From NCBI GenBank assembly GCA_018066825.1, contig JAGPVU010000138.1, forward strand, positions 1-11,769: 11,769 bases of DNA. The letters run 5' to 3'. Below are positions 5,978-11,769 of this stretch, piece after piece. This DNA comes from Cycloclasticus sp. (GTDB lineage: Bacteria > Pseudomonadota > Gammaproteobacteria > Methylococcales > Cycloclasticaceae). The notes under the pieces were generated by a model. That model did no database searches, was not told the DNA's origin, and saw only the letters and a program-made list of their open reading frames with translations. A program made the position numbers and the translations under genes. Position 1 is the first letter of the stretch; every line of letters begins with the position of its first letter.

Positions 5978-7206
5978 TTCGACTTGCAATTGTCTTCTGC
6001 AGCCTATTTTTGGCGGCATGTTCAGGTGTCATGGAATCGACGAAATCAGCGGGTAAATCTCTCGAAAGTAGTATTATCGAGATTATGAGCCCGCACGCTA
6101 AAGATGAGTCAGCACCAGCCAAACCATTAGAAGAGATTGTGGCTGAAGTAACACTAAGTAAATTATGGCAGCGTAAAGTAAGCAAAGCCCATAGCGAAGG
6201 CTTTTTAAAATTAGAAATGGCGCTTTCAGGCGGCAAAATTTTTATGGCTGATGCAAACGGTGTTGTACAAGCGTTAGATCAAAAAACAGGCAATACGGTG
6301 TGGCAAGTCGATACCAAGCTACCTATTTCAGGTGGCATTGAAGTCGGCTTTGAAAACGTGTTTTTTGGCACAACTGACGCTGAAATTGTCGCATTAAAAT
6401 TAGACGACGGTGATACTGCTTGGACTAGCCAAGTAAGTAGTGAAGTGCTATCGATCCCACGTTTTTCAGAGGGTTTGTTAGTTTCTCGTAGTATCGATGG
6501 GGCGATCACTGCCTTAGACGCCAGCGATGGCAAAGAAATATGGTCGTATATCAGAGATGTGCCAGCCCTTAGTTTACGAGGCACCAGCTCACCGGTGATT
6601 AAAAGCGGTGGTGTGATCAGTGGTTACGCCAACGGTAAATTAGTGGTTTTACGTTTAAAGGATGGCCTGCAGATTTGGGAAACAAGTGTTGCTGTACCAA
6701 GAGGACGAGGCGCTTTAACCCGGATGGTTGATGTTGACTCAGATCCATTGGCTGGCGAACGATTAATCTACGCAGCGACATTTAATGGTGGTGTAGTAGC
6801 GTTAGATGTCAGGTCGGGTGAAATTACGTGGCGTCGCTCCGAAATGTCGTCGTATAAAAAAATGATAGCCGATTGGGTGTCGATCTATGTCGTTGATGTG
6901 AAAAATCATTTATGGTCGGTTGATCAAAATGATGGTTCGGTTAATTGGACGCAAGAGCAACTAGAAAATAGAAATTTAACACCGTTAGTAAAATCGGGTG
7001 AGTATTTACTAACGGCCGATTATGAGGGTTATTTACACGTTTTATCGGCGGTAAGTGGTCGTTTAGTTGGGCGTTTAAAAGTCGCCGATACGGCTATCAG
7101 CATGGAGCCTTTGGTCGATGGTGATATCGTTTACGTGCAAGATAGCGAAGGGAAAATAACAGCGATTCGTTTAGCTTCTATTACCCAGCCAGGTGTTGAA
7201 AAATAA
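5974..7206 (+). CDS. bamB: Outer membrane protein assembly factor BamB
   Basis: BamB is a lipoprotein of the BAM complex that binds BamA and aids insertion of beta-barrel proteins into the outer membrane. The 410-residue protein (E. coli 392) has a signal peptide ending in lipobox LAAC (lipid C16, followed by S). After a linker comes an eight-bladed propeller of PQQ-like repeats, visible as ALDQKTGNTVW, ALKLDDGDTAW, ALDASDGKEIW, VLRLKDGLQIW, ALDVRSGEITW and SVDQNDGSVNW, ending near ITAIRL. The loop SLRGTSSP (200-207, with L199, L201 and R202) and D253/D255 correspond by eye to E. coli residues implicated in BamA binding. GAGG at 5963-5966 gives a good ribosome site, and the start overlaps yfgM by ATGA. 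The der start lies 3 bases after its stop. Coupling to yfgM places two envelope-biogenesis factors in one transcript. Confidence 0.95.
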   Translation: MIRLAIVFCSLFLAACSGVMESTKSAGKSLESSIIEIMSPHAKDESAPAKPLEEIVAEVTLSKLWQRKVSKAHSEGFLKLEMALSGGKIFMADANGVVQALDQKTGNTVWQVDTKLPISGGIEVGFENVFFGTTDAEIVALKLDDGDTAWTSQVSSEVLSIPRFSEGLLVSRSIDGAITALDASDGKEIWSYIRDVPALSLRGTSSPVIKSGGVISGYANGKLVVLRLKDGLQIWETSVAVPRGRGALTRMVDVDSDPLAGERLIYAATFNGGVVALDVRSGEITWRRSEMSSYKKMIADWVSIYVVDVKNHLWSVDQNDGSVNWTQEQLENRNLTPLVKSGEYLLTADYEGYLHVLSAVSGRLVGRLKVADTAISMEPLVDGDIVYVQDSEGKITAIRLASITQPGVEK

Positions 7207-7209
7207 ATT

Positions 7210-8619
7210 ATGCTACCCGTTATTGCCCTAGTCGGCCGACCTAATGTTGGTAAATCAACGCTTTTTAATTACTTAACGCGTACCCGTGATGCCTTGGTGG
7301 CTGATTATCCAGGGCTGACCCGAGATAGACAATATGGCTTAGTTAAACGGGGAGATATTCGCTCACTGGTTGTCGATACAGGGGGTATTACTGCAACTGC
7401 CAATGGCATTGATGGTGTAGCCATTGAGCAGGTACAGCGTGCGCTTGAAGAAGCCGACGTGGTGTTGTTTCTAGTTGATACGCGACACGGTATGCATCCG
7501 ATCGATGAGGAAATTGCTAAAAACTTACGAAAACTCGGAAAAAAAATCGTACTGGTTGCGAATAAAACCGATGGCTTAGATGCCAATACGCATATTGCCG
7601 AATTTCACCGGATGGGCTTCGAGAAACCTTGGCCGATCGCGGCGACGCACGGACGTGGTGTTCTGGAGCTGCTAAAACATGTTTTTGACCTGCTGCCAGT
7701 CACTGAGTCGTTTGACGACGCCTTGCCAGGATCGGGTATTCGCGTAGCGGTTATTGGTCGCCCAAATGTCGGTAAATCGACTTTAATTAATCGTTTATTA
7801 GGTGAGGAGCGGGTAGTCGTTTATGACGAACCAGGCACCACCCGTGATAGTGTGTTTATTCCGTTTGAACGTGGCGGTCAAAAGTATACGCTGATCGATA
7901 CAGCCGGTGTTCGCCGCCGCTCTAAGGTATCAGAAACGGTAGAAAAATTCAGTATCGTGCAAACCTTGCGAGCGATTGACGATACGCACGTGGTGATTTA
8001 TTTAATCGACGCCAGTGAGGGTGTGACCGACCAAGATGCCAGCTTGTTAGGTATGGTATTGGAAACAGGTCGTGCCTTGGTGATTGGTTTAAACAAATGG
8101 GACGGTTTAGATGAGGATCAGCGCGATAAGGTAAAACGTCAAATCGATGTAAAATTGAGTTTCCTAGAGTACGCAGAACAATATTTTATTTCGGCCTTGC
8201 ACGGCAGTGGTGTTGGTAAATTATTTGAATCTATTGTCGCCTTGTATCGCTCTGCAATGATTGATGTGGCAACGCCGCGCTTGACCGATATTTTAGAGCA
8301 GGCAATTCGCGCGCATCAGCCACCTTTGGTAAGCGGACGTCGAATTAAACTTAAATTTGCCCATCAAGGTGGACAAAACCCGCCAGTCGTTATCATTCAT
8401 GGCAACCAAACAGTCGCCGTCCCAGGTAGTTATAAGCGCTATCTTATGAATGTGTTTCGAGAAAAACTCGGCTTAGTGGGAACGCCCATTAGAATAGAGT
8501 TTAAGTCACCAGATAACCCTTACGCAAAACAAAGCAGAATGTCAGCCACCCATATTGCGAAGAGTAAAAGCTCAAAGTCATTACAGAAAAAACCGCACAA
8601 ACCGACCAAGCACCGCTAG
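7210..8619 (+). CDS. der: Ribosome biogenesis GTPase Der (EngA), two G domains
   Basis: Der is an essential tandem GTPase for late 50S subunit assembly. The 469-residue protein (E. coli 490) has two complete G domains. The first has G1 GRPNVGKS (9-16), G3 DTGG (56-59) and G4 NKTD (118-121). The second has G1 GRPNVGKS (183-190), G3 DTAG (230-233) and G4 NKWD (295-298). A KH-like domain follows at about 351-435, then a lysine/serine-rich basic tail (440-469) likely to contact rRNA. All nucleotide-binding motifs are intact. It starts 3 bases after bamB without a clear Shine-Dalgarno, pointing to coupled translation. It is the last gene of the + strand run. Its TAG lies inside a palindrome shared with the stop of the convergent gene. 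Confidence 0.97.
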   Translation: MLPVIALVGRPNVGKSTLFNYLTRTRDALVADYPGLTRDRQYGLVKRGDIRSLVVDTGGITATANGIDGVAIEQVQRALEEADVVLFLVDTRHGMHPIDEEIAKNLRKLGKKIVLVANKTDGLDANTHIAEFHRMGFEKPWPIAATHGRGVLELLKHVFDLLPVTESFDDALPGSGIRVAVIGRPNVGKSTLINRLLGEERVVVYDEPGTTRDSVFIPFERGGQKYTLIDTAGVRRRSKVSETVEKFSIVQTLRAIDDTHVVIYLIDASEGVTDQDASLLGMVLETGRALVIGLNKWDGLDEDQRDKVKRQIDVKLSFLEYAEQYFISALHGSGVGKLFESIVALYRSAMIDVATPRLTDILEQAIRAHQPPLVSGRRIKLKFAHQGGQNPPVVIIHGNQTVAVPGSYKRYLMNVFREKLGLVGTPIRIEFKSPDNPYAKQSRMSATHIAKSKSSKSLQKKPHKPTKHR

Positions 8620-8635
8620 ACAATAAGGCGTCTAG
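8616..8635. terminator. Hairpin spanning both convergent stop codons, possible bidirectional terminator
   Basis: CTAGAC (8616-8621) and GTCTAG (8630-8635) are perfect inverted repeats around an 8-base loop. The left arm holds the der stop TAG; the right arm holds the stop of the minus-strand zinc-ribbon gene. Neither side has a long T-run directly after the stem (TTGCTGG on +), so efficiency as a factor-independent terminator is doubtful. No better terminator was seen between these convergent genes. Confidence 0.4.
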
Positions 8636-8892
8636 TTGCTGGTTTGATTAATCTTGGCTTCTACCTTAATAAAGTCACCTGGTTTTTTTAGTTCGCGTAA
8701 TTCCGGGTATTCTTTTGTACGTTTCTTTATGCTTTGCCTTAATGATCGTATCAAAAAGCGGGTCTCGGTATTCCAAGGTAGCTGAAATTTATTTTTACAA
8801 TGCGTACACGTGAAGGTTGCATTAATGCCATCGTGTTCAATGGTGCTAATGGTCCAATAATCACAATGGGTACAGAGGTCTTTAATTTGCAT
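8632..8892 (-). CDS. Small protein with a four-cysteine zinc-ribbon motif, function unknown
   Basis: I do not recognise this 86-residue protein as a named family. Two CxxC knuckles, C7-T-H-C10 and C29-T-H-C32, are spaced as in a zinc ribbon. A basic, probably helical segment follows (about 45-62, LIRSLRQSIKKRTKEY), then a polar tail. No signal peptide or membrane helix is seen, so it is probably cytoplasmic. Its start overlaps the stop of the M23 peptidase gene by one base (TGATG on the minus strand), with no convincing Shine-Dalgarno, so translation is probably coupled. E. coli also has a zinc-ribbon gene, yfgJ, between xseA and der, but YfgJ has a different cysteine layout and I cannot claim orthology. 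A nucleic-acid-binding or adaptor role is possible but is a guess. The gene looks real because of the coupling and the paired cysteine motifs. Confidence 0.75.
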   Translation of the reverse strand: MQIKDLCTHCDYWTISTIEHDGINATFTCTHCKNKFQLPWNTETRFLIRSLRQSIKKRTKEYPELRELKKPGDFIKVEAKINQTSN

Positions 8893-9743
8893 CAGGGTAT
8901 TGTCTTATCCAATTGAATTTGCGGTATATAGTCGCTAATAAAAAAGGCGGGGTCAACCTTGGTCTTATTTAAATAGACGTTCCAGTGTAAATGTGGTCCC
9001 GTCACACGTCCGGTAGCGCCTACCTCAGCTATTAGTTGATCTTGTGTTACCTGGTCACCGATATTAACCAAGATTTTGTTTAAGTGAAAATAGCCGCTTA
9101 TAAGGCCCTGACCGTGGTCAATAAGCACGGTGTTACCGTTAAAAAAATAGTCACCTACGTCGATGATGGTACCCGCAGCAGGGGCAACAATCGGCGTTCC
9201 TTTGGCCGCTGCGATATCTAAACCGCTATGGGGTTTTCTCGCTTGCTTGTTAAAAAAACGCTTCAGTCCAAAAGGGCTGCTTAAGCGGCCGCGAGCGGGC
9301 AATATAAAGTCGAGTTGAACGGTTTGGTCAGTCCACGTTGACAAGGCGCTGGATAAGGTCTTTTTTTCTTTGTTTATGCGTGTTAAATCGAGCGGGTTCG
9401 GGTTGATTAAACGTTTATTTTTAGGCGTTTCTTTTAATGTGATGTATTGCGCGGGGTAATCCTTATTAATAACAGTAAACGAGGCGACGGCTTGTGCAGA
9501 GTCGTCATATAAGGTGTGTTGGCCGGGCTTAGCGCTTAACGGTATCCCCACAACAGCCAGCCATTGCCCTTTGTGTGCAAGGGTTAAAATGCGTTGTTTT
9601 TTATAAGAGAGGCGGGGTTGCTTGTCGCCACTTAAGGTAATAAGTGCAATGCCGCCTGGGACCAGCTGCTGCTGCGGAAAGCTACTGGCGATCGTGGCGT
9701 AGTAGACTAAAAAAAACACAAGTGTGGCTTTAAGTATTGTCAT
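8892..9743 (-). CDS. Secreted M23 (LytM-type) metallopeptidase
   Basis: M23 enzymes are zinc endopeptidases that cut peptide cross-links in peptidoglycan. The 283-residue protein has an N-terminal signal peptide (hydrophobic 6-20, likely cleaved near 21-22) with no lipobox. A beta-rich N-terminal region to about 110 resembles the M23 N-terminal domain. After a charged linker comes the catalytic domain from about 148, opening with ARGRLSSPFGLKR. The zinc ligands and catalytic residues are present: H172 and D176 (HSGLD), H220 (GYFHL), and H251 and H253 (HLHW). It therefore looks active, unlike degenerate LytM regulators such as EnvC and NlpD. The start overlaps the 3' end of xseA by 14 bp, and its own stop touches the zinc-ribbon start. 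The periplasmic wall or a self-produced substrate is inferred. Similar peptidases next to xseA are likely in related bacteria, but I cannot check. Confidence 0.9.
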   Translation of the reverse strand: MTILKATLVFFLVYYATIASSFPQQQLVPGGIALITLSGDKQPRLSYKKQRILTLAHKGQWLAVVGIPLSAKPGQHTLYDDSAQAVASFTVINKDYPAQYITLKETPKNKRLINPNPLDLTRINKEKKTLSSALSTWTDQTVQLDFILPARGRLSSPFGLKRFFNKQARKPHSGLDIAAAKGTPIVAPAAGTIIDVGDYFFNGNTVLIDHGQGLISGYFHLNKILVNIGDQVTQDQLIAEVGATGRVTGPHLHWNVYLNKTKVDPAFFISDYIPQIQLDKTIP

Positions 9744-11076
9744 GGATTTTATCGAGTGTTGCTAGTAGGGTGCCGTCGCTTAGTTGAACGTCAAATTTAT
9801 CACCGATAACGAGCTGATTGACTTTGTTAATAATAGCGCCAGAGCCGTGTTGTTTGGTAATGCTATAACCACGAGATAAGGTTGCCAAAGGACTGAGTGC
9901 ATCCAAGGCTTTATTGTAGCTGGCAAAACGCAAACGCGCGAATTGAAGTGATTGTTGAATTTGTTGTGGTAATCGGTGGGCTAGGTTGTCTAAGCGATGT
10001 TGAAGCTGTTGGATACTTCGTTTAGGGGTGTTGCTTAGCAAAGAAGCGTTTAATTGCGTGACTAAGCTGCGGTAGCTTTGCAGCTGTCGATTTACACTAT
10101 TTAATAGACGCATTTGAGACTCATCTAAACGCTGTGAGTGCAATTGTAGTTGACTGCCTGGGTGAGTACGTTTTAATAGTTGTTGTAGTCTGTCTAAGCG
10201 TACGTGTTGGCTGGCCAGTTGGTTGTTGATCAGGCGGGCCAATTGCTTAGCTAGCTGGTCAAACTGATTGAACCATTGTTGCTGCTCTGGACTGACGAGT
10301 TCAGCGGCGGCAGACGGCGTTGCTGCACGATAATCAGCAACAAAGTCAGTCATACTAAAATCAGTTTCGTGTCCGATAGCACTGACGATAGGAATATCGG
10401 ATTGATACACGGCCCTGGCGACATTTTCTTCGTTAAAGGCCCATAGGTCCTCTATGGAACCGCCTCCTCGAGTAAGGATGAGGGCATCACATTCTTTGCG
10501 TGCATTGGCCAACTCAATCGCCTCTACAATCTCGTGTTTTGCTGCTTCACCTTGGACGCTGACCGGGTAAATCACAACCGCTAAGCCCGGGAAGCGGCTT
10601 TTAAGTACACTCAACACATCATGAATAGCCGCGCCACTGGGCGAGGTGATAAGGCCCAGTTTTTTAATTAATGAGGGTAATGTTTTTTTTGTCTGGCTAT
10701 CAAACAAGCCTTCGCTGGCGAGTTTGTTTTTTAACGCGTCAAATTGTTGCCGTAGGAGACCTTCGCCTGCCGCTTCCATGTGCTCGGCGATTAATTGGAA
10801 GTTACCGCGTGCTTCATATAGGCTCACCCGAGCTTTTAACCTAACGTGCGCACCGTTCTCCGGTTTAAACCCTATTTGGCGCAACTGTGGACGAAACATG
10901 GCGCATTGAATCTGAGCCTGCTGATCTTTTAAAGTAAAATAAATGTGGCCCGATGCGGGGCGTGAAATATTGGATATTTCACCTTCAATCAGCACAGTGA
11001 GGAAATGGCCTTCCAGTAATAATCGCGTTTCACGACAAAGCTGAGAAACGGTGTAGGTTTTCTCGTTGTTGAACAT
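9730..11076 (-). CDS. xseA: Exodeoxyribonuclease VII large subunit
   Basis: XseA is the catalytic subunit of exonuclease VII, which degrades single-stranded DNA from either end and works with several copies of XseB. The 448-residue protein (E. coli 456) has an N-terminal OB-fold that binds ssDNA (about 1-105). The catalytic core has SPSGAAIHD (D153), LTRGGGSIEDLW (R203) and the long signature AIGHETDFSMTDF (H236, D239) followed by ATPSAAAEL. These four residues match E. coli D155, R205, H238 and D241 by spacing. A long glutamine/leucine-rich coiled-coil region (about 262-400) and a C-terminal segment LSRGYSITKQ follow. xseB is not in the window. It is divergent from guaB across an 86-bp gap, as in E. 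coli. No strong Shine-Dalgarno was seen before the ATG. It leads a minus-strand operon with the M23 and zinc-ribbon genes. Confidence 0.96.
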   Translation of the reverse strand: MFNNEKTYTVSQLCRETRLLLEGHFLTVLIEGEISNISRPASGHIYFTLKDQQAQIQCAMFRPQLRQIGFKPENGAHVRLKARVSLYEARGNFQLIAEHMEAAGEGLLRQQFDALKNKLASEGLFDSQTKKTLPSLIKKLGLITSPSGAAIHDVLSVLKSRFPGLAVVIYPVSVQGEAAKHEIVEAIELANARKECDALILTRGGGSIEDLWAFNEENVARAVYQSDIPIVSAIGHETDFSMTDFVADYRAATPSAAAELVSPEQQQWFNQFDQLAKQLARLINNQLASQHVRLDRLQQLLKRTHPGSQLQLHSQRLDESQMRLLNSVNRQLQSYRSLVTQLNASLLSNTPKRSIQQLQHRLDNLAHRLPQQIQQSLQFARLRFASYNKALDALSPLATLSRGYSITKQHGSGAIINKVNQLVIGDKFDVQLSDGTLLATLDKIHDNT

Positions 11077-11101
11077 AATGCGTCGTTGTGTATCTATTAA
11101 G

Positions 11102-11130
11102 ATGATAAATACTGGAGCATACCTTATAAT
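11102..11130 (+). promoter_or_regulatory. Putative guaB promoter
   Basis: ATGATA at 11102-11107 and a perfect TATAAT at 11125-11130 are separated by 17 bases. They match the sigma-70 -35 and -10 at four and six of six positions. Transcription would start near 11137, leaving a short leader before the ATG at 11163. No PurR-like box was recognised in the guaB/xseA gap. I could not place a convincing xseA promoter on the opposite strand in the same gap. Confidence 0.55.
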
Positions 11131-11162
11131 GAGCTGCTTTTTCTATGATAAGATCGGAAAAC

Positions 11163-11769
11163 ATGCGATTCGAACAAGAAGCTTTAACCTTTGACGACGT
11201 TTTATTAGTACCGGCTCACTCTACGGTACTCCCTCGAGACGTGCGCCTTCAAACCCAATTGACACGCGGTATCTCGCTTAATATTCCGATTTTATCGGCG
11301 GCGATGGACACGGTGACCGAAGCGCGTTTGGCGATAGCCTTAGCGCAAGAAGGCGGTATTGGGATTATTCATAAAAACATGACTGTCGAGCAACAAGCGT
11401 ACGAAGTGGCCAAAGTAAAGCGCTTTGAAAGCGGGGTGATCAAAGACCCGATAACCGTCTCTTCCAACGTCACCATTCGTGAAGTGATTGCGCTTACGCG
11501 GCAACATAATATTTCGGGTGTTCCCGTCGTCAACGGAAAAGAATTGGTTGGCATTGTTACCAGCCGTGACTTACGTTTTGAAACGCATATGGACGCGCTG
11601 ATTGACTCGGCTATGACGTCAAAAGAGAAACTAATTACCGTCAAAGAAGGTGCCAGCAAAGAGGAAGTAATTGGATTATTGCATAAACACCGGATTGAAA
11701 AAGTGTTGGTGGTGAATGATGACTTTCAACTATGCGGCATGATCACCGTTAAAGATATTCAAAAAGCCA
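11163..11769 (+). CDS. guaB: Inosine-5'-monophosphate dehydrogenase, N-terminal part
   Basis: GuaB oxidises IMP to XMP with NAD+, the first committed step of GMP synthesis. The frame opens at ATG 11163 and runs off the window after about 202 residues; the family usually has about 490. The N-terminus (EALTFDDVLLVPAHSTVLP, then SAAMDTVTEARLAIALAQEGG and IIHKNM) matches E. coli GuaB closely. It belongs to the start of the TIM barrel. From about residue 88 come the two inserted CBS domains (ESGVIKDPITV, then SGVPVVN, then VGIVTSRDLRF, and MITVKDIQKA at the edge), which sense purine nucleotides. The catalytic cysteine loop lies beyond the window. GGA at 11156-11158 is a weak ribosome site 4 bases upstream. 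The xseA gene is divergent, as in other gammaproteobacteria. guaA would be expected downstream but is not visible. Confidence 0.96.
   Translation, partial: MRFEQEALTFDDVLLVPAHSTVLPRDVRLQTQLTRGISLNIPILSAAMDTVTEARLAIALAQEGGIGIIHKNMTVEQQAYEVAKVKRFESGVIKDPITVSSNVTIREVIALTRQHNISGVPVVNGKELVGIVTSRDLRFETHMDALIDSAMTSKEKLITVKEGASKEEVIGLLHKHRIEKVLVVNDDFQLCGMITVKDIQKA

Noticed and set aside
8632..8892. Naming the zinc-ribbon gene yfgJ by position
   Set aside because: E. coli YfgJ has a different cysteine arrangement and length; position alone is not enough.
11077..11162. PurR operator in the guaB/xseA gap
   Set aside because: No sequence close to the E. coli PurR box was seen in the 86 bases.
11369..11659. 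Open frame on - over the guaB N-terminal region
   Set aside because: It is antisense to a strongly conserved GuaB sequence and shows no domain features.
1..11769. Mobile element, CRISPR array, tRNA/rRNA, toxin-antitoxin or defence system
   Set aside because: No transposase, integrase, regular repeats, RNA gene signature or defence domain was found; almost all bases are taken by recognisable housekeeping genes.

Overview
The window is a conserved housekeeping block from a gammaproteobacterium. It is moderately AT-leaning by eye; no composition was computed. The best evidence is gene order: ndk-rlmN-pilF-hisS-yfgM-bamB-der, followed by the xseA/guaB divergent pair, is a core gammaproteobacterial neighbourhood also known from E. 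coli and Pseudomonas. Individual proteins (IscA, Ndk, RlmN, HisRS, Der, XseA, GuaB) align well by eye with E. coli residues. The genus cannot be fixed from sequence alone. A marine or methylotrophic lineage of the Thiotrichales/Piscirickettsiaceae type is only a guess.

Layout, left to right. (1) 1-549: the 3' part of an AEC-family membrane permease on +. (2) 546-896: tatB on -, convergent with the permease and not accompanied by tatA or tatC here. (3) 897-1185: a divergent regulatory gap with -10 elements for tatB and iscA. (4) 1186-1509: iscA standing alone, with no other isc gene. (5) 1510-1693: an intergenic segment with a putative promoter, a dyad and a factor-independent terminator before ndk. 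(6) 1694-8619: a tightly packed + strand run, ndk-rlmN-pilF-hisS-yfgM-bamB-der, with gaps of 13 bp or less or 4-bp overlaps. (7) 8632-11076: a - strand run read as xseA, then an M23 metallopeptidase, then a small zinc-ribbon protein. It is convergent with der, and the two stop codons lie in one palindrome. (8) 11163 to the end: guaB on +, divergent from xseA and cut by the window edge.

The genes cover nucleotide balance (ndk, guaB), translation (rlmN, hisS, der), Fe-S supply (iscA, probably relevant to radical-SAM RlmN), and envelope work: TatB export, PilF pilotin, YfgM at SecYEG, BamB in outer-membrane protein assembly and an M23 wall hydrolase.

I see no mobile element, CRISPR array, RNA gene or defence system. 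The departures from textbook order are the main interest: rodZ and ispG are missing between pilF and hisS; iscA and tatB are separated from their usual operons; and an unrecognised four-cysteine protein is translationally coupled to the M23 gene. None of these amounts to a demonstrated new system.
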